Source: Bacteroidota bacterium (GTDB lineage: Bacteria; Bacteroidota; Bacteroidia; B-17B0; Aurantibacillaceae). From it: DNA of 64,000 nucleotides. Each line of letters starts with the position of its first letter. Within the stretch, counting starts at the first letter, position 1. Shown here piece by piece: positions 16,054-23,694 of the stretch. The notes under the pieces were generated by a model. The model was not told where the DNA came from. It made no database searches and worked only from the letters and a program-made list of their open reading frames with translations. The stretch is taken from NCBI GenBank assembly GCA_013297775.1, contig JAAFIL010000016.1:1-64000 (forward strand), in the 5' to 3' direction. Position numbers and translations under genes: made by a program.

Positions 16054-17454
16054 CTACTTTTTTTGCGCGATAAATTTTATAATAAAAATATCAGAGTCGC
16101 CCTCATTTATTAATGTATGGTTGTCTAGTTTGAGGTTCTTTTCATCAAAAGAACCTGTCAGAAAAACATTACCTTTTTTATCAGTTGTTATTCCTCTCCC
16201 GGCGTTTCTGCCTGTTCCGCCATAATCTACGCCCCAAAGTTCGTTGCCATCTTTATCGTATTTTAAAAGGAAAACATCTTCTGAACCTGCTACAGGTTTA
16301 ATAGATTTTCCAGCAAACGTAAATTCACTCCAATTTGAACCTGTACAAAATGGATTACCGTTATCATCTACATAAAATTCACGAGTTGCTATTGCTGGTT
16401 TTTCTCCGTTGTTTCCGCCTGCCGATTTAGTCCACATTAATTTTCCGCTGTTATCATATTTGGTAATAAAAGCGTTAGTGAGTCCATTGTTTGTTAGCGT
16501 GGTATTTTCTGTAACAATGGTTTTACTGAAATAGATACCTCCAAGATAGACGTTTCCAAATAAGTCTGTTTCGCAAGAGGCAATTTCTCCACCGTCTCCA
16601 CCAAAATTTCTTGCCCATATTGCCGTTCCTGTTGGCGAATACTTTGCAACAAACGCATCACCGCTTTTTTCAGTATGCGATTGAAGTGAAATATCATCAA
16701 AAGAAATAGTAGTTATAAAAAAGCCACCTATAAAAATATTACCATCTAAATCGGTTGCAACACCTTGCGCTTCGCCTTTTCCAACTGGTGATTTTGCCCA
16801 CAACAACTGCCCATTATTTGTATATTTTGCCACATAAATTCCACTTTTTTCATGGCTTAATTTTGCCCCATTACCAAAGTCCATCGTTGTACCAGCAATT
16901 CCTGCTACAACTATATTGTTTTGTTTATCAAGTGCTATCGTGCTGTATTCTCCATTCGCACCTTCGCCACCAGCATTATTAGCCCACAAACATGTTCCAT
17001 TTGCTGAAAATTTAGCAACATATAAGTCAGAACCTTTTTCGGATTTTTTGGTAAGTGTGGTATTTCCGAATTTTAGAAATTTGCTTTCAAAATAACCAAC
17101 TACATAACTATTTCCTTTTTTATCGGTAACGCAACTTAAAGCGTGGTCGTCTCCTTTATCGCCTGCGGTAACTGCCCAAAGTGTTTTCCCGTTTTTATCT
17201 AGTTTGATAATAAAAATATCGGCATCCTCATCAGAATCGGTCAAGGTTTTAGTTAGCGTTATCTTATCTGATTTAATTACTGGGCTTCGAAAACGACCAA
17301 CAACAATAATGTTTCCTTTTGTATCAGTTGCAATGCTGTTTGCACGGTCGTTTCCCGTTCCGCCAATGGCCGTTGCCCATTCTACCTTTGGCGTTTGTGC
17401 CTGCGTGCCAACCGAAATAAAAAATAGGGTTAAGGCAAATAGTATCTTCTTCAT
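16054..17454 (-). CDS. Secreted SBBP (beta-propeller) repeat protein
   Basis: A signal peptide ending TQAQ (residues 1-20) is followed by about nine repeats of some 48 residues, each with the pattern W-A-x-x-x-G-G-x-G-x-D-x-x...D-x-x-G-N-x-x-x-x-G-x-F. These are SBBP repeats, which fold as a beta-propeller. The last repeat reaches the C-terminus (DIFIIKFIAQKK) with no T9SS sorting domain, so the protein is probably periplasmic or exported by another signal. It looks monocistronic, 43 bases from the converging membrane protein gene. Ligand and function are unknown. Confidence 0.78.
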   Translation of the reverse strand: MKKILFALTLFFISVGTQAQTPKVEWATAIGGTGNDRANSIATDTKGNIIVVGRFRSPVIKSDKITLTKTLTDSDEDADIFIIKLDKNGKTLWAVTAGDKGDDHALSCVTDKKGNSYVVGYFESKFLKFGNTTLTKKSEKGSDLYVAKFSANGTCLWANNAGGEGANGEYSTIALDKQNNIVVAGIAGTTMDFGNGAKLSHEKSGIYVAKYTNNGQLLWAKSPVGKGEAQGVATDLDGNIFIGGFFITTISFDDISLQSHTEKSGDAFVAKYSPTGTAIWARNFGGDGGEIASCETDLFGNVYLGGIYFSKTIVTENTTLTNNGLTNAFITKYDNSGKLMWTKSAGGNNGEKPAIATREFYVDDNGNPFCTGSNWSEFTFAGKSIKPVAGSEDVFLLKYDKDGNELWGVDYGGTGRNAGRGITTDKKGNVFLTGSFDEKNLKLDNHTLINEGDSDIFIIKFIAQKK

Positions 17455-17616
17455 TTAATTTTTTTGTTAGGGTTTATTTTTTGAACTAAGATGATCGTAA
17501 CATTGTTTATAGCAATAGTTACATCAACTGTTTTAACGAAATAGAATTCAAAATTTTATTGGAAATTAAACTAAGTGATAAATCCAATTGGTGTTATAAT
17601 GAAGTTAAAAATTAAC

Positions 17617-18786
17617 TTACCTACACGCTAAACTTTGCTTTTGATGTTGCAGTAAAAATAATTGTAAATGCGTAATTTGATTAAATACGACAAAAGTTGT
17701 TAAGTAAGTATCGCCAATCAGTTTACGATCAAAAACGGTTTGTTGTGTAGGGATTGGTTTTGTTTTAACCTTTGCATTGTAGGTGTCAATTAACGTACTT
17801 ATTTCGGCTAATAGTTTACCTCCTGTTGTTCCAAAATCTATCATCGCATTTACGTCGTGTTCTTCAATAGTAATGGCTTTGGTTTTGAAATCGCTATTAA
17901 CTTCGGTAAAACCCGTTTCTGCTTTTAATAAACCTGCTTTTAGGTCTTTACACTTTTCGTAAATACTATTGCTTAATTGCGCCTCGGTGTATTTAATGCT
18001 ATCACTTGTTTTTTGCTCGGCTTTTAACCACCGAACTTCGTTGTTAAGCAGTTCTTCGGTATTAATAAATTGTTGCGTTAAAGCTTGGTATCTGTTTTGC
18101 GTACCACGCGGACTTCGCATGAGCATAAACACAAGCGAACATCCTAAAAAGAGAAGTACCGATGAGGTAAATGTATTCACTTTTGTTTCGGGGTTACGAA
18201 TGCCATTTACAAAATAGACGGGTAGAAAGACAAACAGAAGCGTTAATAAAGCAATTAAGCCCATTACGTTGGCATAAGGCCAGTGTAAAATTTTAAAGAG
18301 AATAGAAATGCAAAACAACGACGTGGAGATGGAAGCAATGGTTAGTATTATTTTTTCTTGCGTGCGTTGTTTTTCTTTAGCTTTTAGTGTAAAGAGCAAG
18401 GGAATAAACAGTAAGCTGGCCGAGGCAATGCCTAAGATTATTAAAATAGAAGCACCGGGCCAATACATAAATTTAAAAGTAAGACCTAATCCTAACAAAG
18501 CGGTGGCAGCTATTCCACTGCCCATCATCATTTTTTTCATAGTGTAGTAGTGTTTAAAGGTTAATAAACGGATGGTTTCTTCTTCTATTTCCCATAGGGC
18601 TTCTTTGTAAAAAGTGGCAATGGTAGTTTTATAGAAGTTCTCAAAGTCTCCGTTGGCTTCGAGGTTTTGTTCAACAAGGCAACAAACATGATCCAGTAAA
18701 TCGTGTTGAAGCGATTCCATCTCAACGCCACGCGCGCGAATGTCGTTTAAGATAAAATCTATTTGCTTATCGTTGATGGAATACAT
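17617..18786 (-). CDS. Membrane protein with GldL-like motifs, partner of PadR regulator
   Basis: This 389-residue protein has a soluble N-terminal part with LQHDLLDHVCCLVEQ (about 25-39), a motif I associate with PadR-linked membrane proteins. Six hydrophobic helices follow (about 88-225), two of them carrying the FKFMYWPGA and FKILHWPYANV patterns typical of GldL-like helices in Bacteroidota. The C-terminal 160 residues are helical and probably periplasmic. The stop of the upstream padR gene lies 3 bases before this start, so the two are one transcript. As with other PadR-membrane pairs, the regulator likely controls this protein's level; its activity is unknown. Confidence 0.6.
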   Translation of the reverse strand: MYSINDKQIDFILNDIRARGVEMESLQHDLLDHVCCLVEQNLEANGDFENFYKTTIATFYKEALWEIEEETIRLLTFKHYYTMKKMMMGSGIAATALLGLGLTFKFMYWPGASILIILGIASASLLFIPLLFTLKAKEKQRTQEKIILTIASISTSLFCISILFKILHWPYANVMGLIALLTLLFVFLPVYFVNGIRNPETKVNTFTSSVLLFLGCSLVFMLMRSPRGTQNRYQALTQQFINTEELLNNEVRWLKAEQKTSDSIKYTEAQLSNSIYEKCKDLKAGLLKAETGFTEVNSDFKTKAITIEEHDVNAMIDFGTTGGKLLAEISTLIDTYNAKVKTKPIPTQQTVFDRKLIGDTYLTTFVVFNQITHLQLFLLQHQKQSLACR

Positions 18787-18789
18787 GAC

Positions 18790-19131
18790 TTAGGTGGTTT
18801 TTGGTTTTATATCCAACAAAAATTTCATAGTGTTCATAAAGTCGGCTAGTTCGTTTACCTTTTCTTGGCTGCGTTTGGCACCATCTGGACTTAGTTTATA
18901 ATATTTGCGAACGCGTTTACCAATGTATTCTATTTCGGTGGTAACCAAGCCTTCGCTTTCTAGTGCGTGAAGTGTTGGGTAAAGTGCGCCCTCGGTAATT
19001 TCAATTTTATTTGCGGTGGCTGTTTTAACCCGTTGTGTCATTTCGTAACCATACATGCGGTTATTATCAGCTAACAATTTTAAAATAATCGTTTTAAGTG
19101 TGCCTTTTATTAATTCGGATGAGTAAAGCAT
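18790..19131 (-). CDS. PadR family transcriptional regulator
   Basis: With the ATG at 19131 the protein has 113 residues and begins MLYSSELIKGTLKTIIL, the standard PadR start. An upstream in-frame ATG would add nine residues overlapping the operator and is less likely. The winged helix includes YGYEMTQRVK, ITEGALYPTLHALESEGLV (recognition helix) and the wing with RKYYKLSPDGAK. PadR proteins bind ATGT/ACAT dyads and usually repress their own operon, and such a dyad lies directly upstream (19134-19158). It is cotranscribed with the membrane protein gene downstream. Confidence 0.88.
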   Translation of the reverse strand: MLYSSELIKGTLKTIILKLLADNNRMYGYEMTQRVKTATANKIEITEGALYPTLHALESEGLVTTEIEYIGKRVRKYYKLSPDGAKRSQEKVNELADFMNTMKFLLDIKPKTT

Positions 19132-19133
19132 AA

Positions 19134-19158
19134 ATGTATATATAAGACAAATATACAT
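19134..19158 (-). promoter_or_regulatory. Candidate PadR operator
   Basis: A perfect inverted repeat, ATGTATAT (19134-19141) and ATATACAT (19151-19158) with a 9-base spacer, starts two bases upstream of the padR start codon. Half-site-like ATGTAT elements recur at 19169 and 19184. PadR regulators recognise ATGT...ACAT dyads, so autoregulation is likely (inference). Confidence 0.55.
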
Positions 19159-19499
19159 AATATTTTGATGTATAAGTAAGTTATGTATTATTTTTTCTCA
19201 ACGTATTGATAATTAATATATTAAATTTTAAGGTCTTTTAAATTTTAAAACGTTAAGCGGTTGAATATGTTTCTTTTGTTGAGGAATTTCAAATTTGAAA
19301 AGAGCCTTACTTAACAATTGAAGCCATAATTTTATTCGAGGCTTTGTCTGAAAAATATAGATATTATAAAAGATACCAAGTTCAAAAAAAACATACATAA
19401 ATCATTGATACCCACTTTTAAAAAAATTGAGAATCAAGCTATAAGTTTCATTAATTACTTTTTATATAAGTTAATTTTTATACAATAGATAACCCGCTT

Positions 19500-19714
19500 G
19501 CGTTAGGGGTGATAGCGGCAGCCCAATGCAGGCTTTTGCCAGCAGCGCACGCACGAGGAGGCGATCAGAGTAAGCCACCGCAGGCGATGCGATGCGGCAA
19601 AAGACAAATTGGCTAAAGCGAACAGCCCGACCCCAAAAAATAAATACTTTACACCAACTGAATCAAAATGATTGGTATCGAAACCCGCATGGTATAAGCC
19701 AACTGGGGTAACGC
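19500..19714 (+). ncRNA. Structured intergenic RNA candidate
   Basis: An unusually GC-rich island stands in a very AT-rich 750-base gap. The ends pair: GCGTTA (19500-19505) with TAACGC (19709-19714). Inside, GGGGT (19506-19510) can pair with ACCCC (around 19630), and GGCTTTTGCC (19531-19540) with GGCAAAAG (around 19596-19603). The blocks GCGTTAGGGGTGATAGCGGC, AGCCCGACCCC and GGGGTAACGCCC resemble a conserved intergenic motif I recall from many Bacteroidota genomes, possibly the Flavo-1 class; the class name is uncertain. Strand is inferred from the recalled motif. The flanks (19159-19499 and 19715-19885) show no gene. Confidence 0.5.
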
Positions 19715-19885
19715 CCAAATTATTTTTTTATTTTTTATGGAATTTGATTTTTGTTTTCATCTCTATTGAGAAAATACCTCTCTCCAACTTTTTTCGACTA
19801 GACGATTGTTTTAATTTTTACGCGCGTCTATTTTTGAAATGGGTTGTATGTTTTATTGAAAAACTCATCTTTTAATTTTTAATGT

Positions 19886-20479
19886 ATGGCAGAGTTACAG
19901 AATACTTCAAGTCGAGGTTCGACCCAATCAAAAAGGCACACCTTGCGTTTAGACATGACCCCCATGGTTGATTTGGCATTTTTACTACTTACGTTTTTTG
20001 TGTTGAGTGCTACGTTTAACCAACCTAAAAGTATAGTACTTAATTACCCCGAAGGCAAACCCGATACTAACCACCGTATTAAAAATGGAATTACGTTTTT
20101 ATTAAGTAGCACTAATCAACTCTATTGCTACGAAGGGGAATTTAATTTTGTAACGGGTCAACCGAAGCAAGCTCTAAAAAAATTAAGTGTGGACTTGACC
20201 TTAGCTACTTACATTCAACAAAAAAATGCTAAGGTGATAAAGGAACTATTTGCTTTGCAACAGCAGCAATTAAAAAATCCAGTACACGATACATTGTTTC
20301 AGCAACACGTAAAGGCTTTGCATACCTCAACCGATGTGCCTACTTTTTTAATTAAGCCCGATTATGCGGCTGATTATAAAGTATTGATTGATGTATTGGA
20401 TGAACTCAATGCTCAACAGGCAGGCAAGTATATGGTGTGCGACCTAACGCAACAAGAAACAAAATTAATTAACCATTAA
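19886..20479 (+). CDS. exbD: ExbD/TolR family biopolymer transport protein
   Basis: This 197-residue protein has a short cytoplasmic N-terminus, one membrane helix with the family motif LDMTPMVDLAFLLLTFFVL (about 22-40, Asp29 being the probable proton-carrying residue), then a periplasmic domain ending in the usual YKVLIDVLDEL segment. ExbD works with ExbB to energise TonB-dependent import. The tonB gene follows 20 bases later. No exbB is adjacent, so the pair must borrow ExbB from elsewhere. The periplasmic domain has an extra helical Gln/Lys-rich stretch (about 100-140) compared with short ExbD proteins. Confidence 0.85.
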   Translation: MAELQNTSSRGSTQSKRHTLRLDMTPMVDLAFLLLTFFVLSATFNQPKSIVLNYPEGKPDTNHRIKNGITFLLSSTNQLYCYEGEFNFVTGQPKQALKKLSVDLTLATYIQQKNAKVIKELFALQQQQLKNPVHDTLFQQHVKALHTSTDVPTFLIKPDYAADYKVLIDVLDELNAQQAGKYMVCDLTQQETKLINH

Positions 20480-20485
20480 TCAATA

Positions 20486-20499
20486 AAAAGGAGGTAAAA
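20486..20499 (+). promoter_or_regulatory. Strong Shine-Dalgarno sequence before tonB
   Basis: AAAAAGGAGGTAAAA directly precedes the tonB ATG. An almost perfect anti-16S match is unusual in Bacteroidota, where most genes in this window have no such site. Confidence 0.7.
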
Positions 20500-21309
20500 A
20501 TGACAACTTGGAATAATGAAACCAACAACGAACGCAATGCTTTAGTGTTTGAAGGACGCAACCGTGCGTATGGTGCTTACGAATTACGCAGCAATTATAA
20601 CCGAAACCTAACTTACATTATGGGCGGCATGGTGGGCTTTGTGTTTTTAATATGGAGTGCAAAAGCTGCTTTTGGTAAAGCTCCCGATGCGGTTTTGCCC
20701 AAAGATGATTTGGTGGTAACCTATACCTTAGATCCACCTAAGCCTTTAGAAGAACCTATCGAATTAAAAGTAGAAACCCCCGAAGTGCCCGAACAACGCT
20801 TGGTTGAAACCTTACGTTTTACACCGCCCATTATAAAAGATAATGTGGAGGAGTTGACTCAAAACACGCAAGACGATGTAAGAGATACGCAAGTTGGCAA
20901 CACCGATGAAAAAGGCACAGACGATGACGTGTTGCCACCTGCCGATGGTGAGCCTGATGGCAAAGGTGTAACTGAAACAAAAGGACCCGATGTATTTACC
21001 GTTGTAGAAGAGATGCCTGAGTTTCCGGGAGGCACTACCGAAATGATTAAATACATTCAAAAAAATTTGCAATACCCTACTGTTGCCCGCGATTTGGGTT
21101 TAGGTGGAAAATGCTTTTTGAAATTTGTAGTTAGCGAAACAGGTGCCATTACAAAGATTGAAATTTTAAAAGGGGTATTGGGTTGCCGCGAGTGCGACGA
21201 GGAAGCTAAACGCGTTATTCAAAACATGCCAAATTGGAAAGCGGGTAAACAAAATGGGCGAGCAGTGAGTGTGTATTTTAACTTGCCAATTAATTTCCAA
21301 ATAAAGTAA
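20500..21309 (+). CDS. tonB: TonB family energy-transducing protein
   Basis: The 269-residue protein has an N-terminal NERNALVFEGRNRAYGAYEL segment typical of Bacteroidota TonB, one membrane helix (about 41-58), a Pro/Glu-rich periplasmic spacer (about 70-165) and a C-terminal TonB domain (about 175-269: EEMPEFPGGTTEMIKYIQKN, YPTVARDLGLGGKCFLKFVV, KGVLGCRECDEEAKRVI, FNLPINFQIK). It passes inner-membrane proton-motive energy to outer-membrane receptors such as those at 7397 and 26434. It is co-transcribed with exbD and begins after a strong ribosome-binding site. The two Cys in LGCREC are common in this subgroup. Confidence 0.9.
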   Translation: MTTWNNETNNERNALVFEGRNRAYGAYELRSNYNRNLTYIMGGMVGFVFLIWSAKAAFGKAPDAVLPKDDLVVTYTLDPPKPLEEPIELKVETPEVPEQRLVETLRFTPPIIKDNVEELTQNTQDDVRDTQVGNTDEKGTDDDVLPPADGEPDGKGVTETKGPDVFTVVEEMPEFPGGTTEMIKYIQKNLQYPTVARDLGLGGKCFLKFVVSETGAITKIEILKGVLGCRECDEEAKRVIQNMPNWKAGKQNGRAVSVYFNLPINFQIK

Positions 21310-21352
21310 ACGCCATGTGTAGTACAAATGGTAGTATTTAAAATTGGGCTTA

Positions 21353-21514
21353 TACCAAAAGAACTTATATTTTAGTCCAATCTTTTGATAAAAATTGGTG
21401 TTATTTTCGTTGCTAATTTTCGACGTAGCTGCATGCTAAGCCTGTAATTACCGCCTCAATCCCACCAATTTTTATTGGCAAAATCTTTGGACTAAAATAT
21501 ATTTGCATTTGGTA
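21353..21514 (+). repeat. Family B palindromic repeat, copy B1 (162 bp)
   Basis: Terminal inverted repeats of 28 bases, 21353-21380 (TACCAAAAGAACTTATATTT onward) and 21487-21514, share TATATTTTAGTCCAA. An inner pair (around AAAAATTGGTG and CACCAATTTTTA) makes the element almost fully palindromic. No coding capacity. It lies between tonB and the terminator at 21563-21593. Confidence 0.85.
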
Positions 21515-21562
21515 TTAGTTGTAAAGTTCATTTATAACCTAGACAGCCTCTTAGCACTCATA

Positions 21563-21593
21563 AAAAAACCGCTCTTTATTTGAGCGGTTTTTT
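21563..21593 (+). terminator. Intrinsic terminator downstream of exbD-tonB
   Basis: AAAAAACCGCTC (21563-21574) pairs perfectly with GAGCGGTTTTTT (21582-21593) around a 7-base loop, with a T tract. The A tract on the other side means it could work in both directions. It is the first terminator after tonB; repeat B1 sits in between. The remainder of 21594-21819 shows no gene. Confidence 0.85.
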
Positions 21594-21819
21594 GCAGCTA
21601 GAAAGTGGGGAGCGATGTACAGTACCAATTAAAAATAGTATATAGTTCAATCTATTTGTTCTTTTTCGTTTATACGTCTTCAAAAAAATCTTCCGTAGTT
21701 ACTTATGTGATTTTTTTTCATCGTCTAAATAAAATTTATTTTGAGTGCAGCCGAAGTGAATAGCTTCGGCTATTTGGACAACGTAATAATTACAATTGGT
21801 TTAATGAATGCACTACTAT

Positions 21820-22149
21820 TTAGTAATTGATAAAGTTGATGGCTAAAGTATAAGTTACACCTTGTGCTAAAGTTGTAAATTGTAATTTTGAAAATTGTGC
21901 TTCTAAAGCCTCGCGTTCCGTTTTATTTTTAAGGTCGGCCGATACAGCATTAACCTTACCTAATTCGTTAACAGTAAAAGTAAAATTTACTTTTTTTACA
22001 TCGCCACTTTTTTCGCTTTTTAAAATGCTGGCTTTTTGAATACCGTTAACAAACGAGCGGATGTCGGTTGAACCACCATTTCCGGCTACGGCGTTTACAG
22101 ATAGAAGGCTTAATACGATGGCGGCTAAGATTGAGGTTAAAGTTTTCAT
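21820..22149 (-). CDS. Small secreted protein of unknown function
   Basis: Taking the ATG at 22149 gives a 109-residue protein starting MKTLTSILAAIVLSLLSVNAVAG, a good signal peptide; upstream ATGs would put a charged leader before it. The mature part of about 85 residues has a small alpha/beta pattern (KKVNFTFTVNELGKVNAV..., EALEAQFSKLQF, VTYTLAINFINY) that recalls the C-terminal fold of TonB-like envelope proteins. It is probably periplasmic. It is a single gene, and a pair of palindromes (22276-22311) lies 127 bases upstream of its start, where regulation could act. Function is unknown. Confidence 0.65.
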   Translation of the reverse strand: MKTLTSILAAIVLSLLSVNAVAGNGGSTDIRSFVNGIQKASILKSEKSGDVKKVNFTFTVNELGKVNAVSADLKNKTEREALEAQFSKLQFTTLAQGVTYTLAINFINY

Positions 22150-22275
22150 GTTTTTATAGTTTAAGTTTTTAATTTTATTTATCTGCTTATACACTTACTA
22201 AAGCTGTGCCAAGTTCCGATTAAATGGCAATAGTTTGATTATCAGTAGTTTAATTTTTGGTTACGAAAATCAAAG

Positions 22276-22311
22276 TGTTCATTACTGAACAGTTATGTTC
22301 AGGGTTGAACA
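22276..22311. promoter_or_regulatory. Tandem palindromic operator candidate
   Basis: Two copies of the 16-base palindrome TGTTCA-N4-TGAACA lie at 22276-22291 and 22296-22311. Their centres are 20 bases apart, about two helical turns. They can also fold as one nested hairpin (CTGAACA 22285-22291 with TGTTCAG 22296-22302 inside GTGTTCA/TGAACAC). They lie upstream of the small secreted protein gene. A dimeric regulator site is the likeliest reading; the regulator is unknown. Confidence 0.55.
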
Positions 22312-22602
22312 CTATTTGCTAATTGTTAAGCGTCAACGAATAAATTATAAACCTTGCATAGCCCATCTCATTGTTTTACATGCACAAATAGTATTAATGC
22401 CGTGTCCCCCAATGGCGTATCTGAAAATAAAAGAGTTTAACCGTAAATAGTCAGTAGAAATCTATTACCAAACAAAATCTGCAGCAGCTATTCAATAAAA
22501 AAATGTTGAGCATTCCATCATTAATTCAGAACGTTACATTTTTTTCTAAAAAGTAGTTTTATTAAGCCACAGTATAATTAATCGTTCTTTTCACGGAAAG
22601 GG

Positions 22603-22659
22603 TTCAACACGTTTCTAAAGTTCTATTACACGATTAAGAACTTTAGAAAACGTGTTGAA
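22603..22659. other. Long hairpin downstream of sbtA
   Basis: TTCAACACGTTT-CTAAAGTTCT (22603-22624) pairs with its complement at 22637-22659, giving 22 paired bases with one bulged A and a 12-base loop. It lies 41 bases after the sbtA stop on the minus strand but has no T tract, so it is not a standard terminator. A similar arm (TCAACACCGTTTCTGAAGTT) occurs at 50867. I see nothing else between 22313 and 22602. Confidence 0.7.
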
Positions 22660-22699
22660 CACATAATCAATAATTTCAAAGATGGATTTATGAACTCTT

Positions 22700-23665
22700 C
22701 TAAAAGTGTTGCACCATTAAAAGGTATAAAGGCATACCAATCGTAATGTTGATCGGAAATGTTACTGCAAGCGCCATCGGTAAATATAATCCAGGATTTG
22801 CTTTTGGTACGGTTATTTTCATAGCAGCTGGCACAGCAATGTAAGAAGCACTAGCGGCTAAAACAGCAAAAATAAATCTATTGGTAACATCGTCGGTAAC
22901 AAATGAACTGAGTATAGCAACAACACATCCATTTAGCAGCGGAACAATAACCGCAAAAATGAATGGGAAAATGCCAAACGAAAAGAAGGCTTTTAATTTT
23001 CTACCACTTGTGATGCCCATATCTAAAAGAAAAATAGCGAGAAACCCTTTGAATAAATCATTGGTGAATGGTTTAATCCCTTCTGCTTGTTTTGTATTGG
23101 CTATAAACCCAATTAATAAACTCCCAAGAATTAATAGAACACTTCCATTAGTTAGTGAATGTTTTATAACTGATGGAATTTTTATTTTAGTTGCGTTTTC
23201 TTCTTTATTAAAAACTGAAATTAATATAAGACCAATAATGATTGCAGGTGACTCCATTAAAGCCATAATAGCTACCATGTGGCCATGTAAACTTAATTGT
23301 TGCGATTCTAAGTACGAAACCGCAGTTACAAAAGTAACGGCACTAACCGAACCATAAGCCGCGGCTATGGCACCTGCATCAAAAATACTCAACTTTCTTT
23401 TCAATATAAAAAAGGTGTAAAGTGGTATTAATGCCGAAATACAAATACCAAAGAGCATAGATAAACCTATCTCGGTTGTAAAGGTTTCGTGAGATAACTC
23501 TTGACCACCTTTAAAACCTATTGCAAATAATAAGTAGAGCGAAATAAATTTTGAAGAGTTGGGAGGTATTTCTAAATCGCTTTTCAAATACACCGCAAAA
23601 ACACCAAGCACAAAAAACAAAAGTGCTGGATTGGTTAGATTGTCTAACAAAAGATTAAAGTTCAT
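22700..23665 (-). CDS. sbtA: SbtA-type sodium-dependent bicarbonate permease
   Basis: This 321-residue inner-membrane protein has ten hydrophobic helices in two inverted halves. Related motifs sit in each half: LYLLFAIGFKGGQEL (about 44-58) and FLAIFLLDMGITSGRKL (about 208-224). AIAAAYGSVSAVTFVTA and AVLAASASYIAVPAAMK are the family's substrate-site helices. SbtA is the high-affinity Na+/HCO3- symporter first known from cyanobacteria, with homologues in many heterotrophs. The gene follows a lipoprotein carbonic anhydrase gene by 29 bases on the same strand. No PII-like sbtB regulator gene is adjacent. The family is clear; the bicarbonate substrate is inferred from family and neighbour. Confidence 0.85.
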   Translation of the reverse strand: MNFNLLLDNLTNPALLFFVLGVFAVYLKSDLEIPPNSSKFISLYLLFAIGFKGGQELSHETFTTEIGLSMLFGICISALIPLYTFFILKRKLSIFDAGAIAAAYGSVSAVTFVTAVSYLESQQLSLHGHMVAIMALMESPAIIIGLILISVFNKEENATKIKIPSVIKHSLTNGSVLLILGSLLIGFIANTKQAEGIKPFTNDLFKGFLAIFLLDMGITSGRKLKAFFSFGIFPFIFAVIVPLLNGCVVAILSSFVTDDVTNRFIFAVLAASASYIAVPAAMKITVPKANPGLYLPMALAVTFPINITIGMPLYLLMVQHF

Positions 23666-23694
23666 TTTAAAGTAACTTAAGTTTAAAAAATAGA

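Noticed and set aside
19503-19718. A 71-codon minus-strand ORF
   Set aside because: It covers the GC-rich structured RNA candidate almost exactly. Base pairing, not codon structure, explains the sequence.
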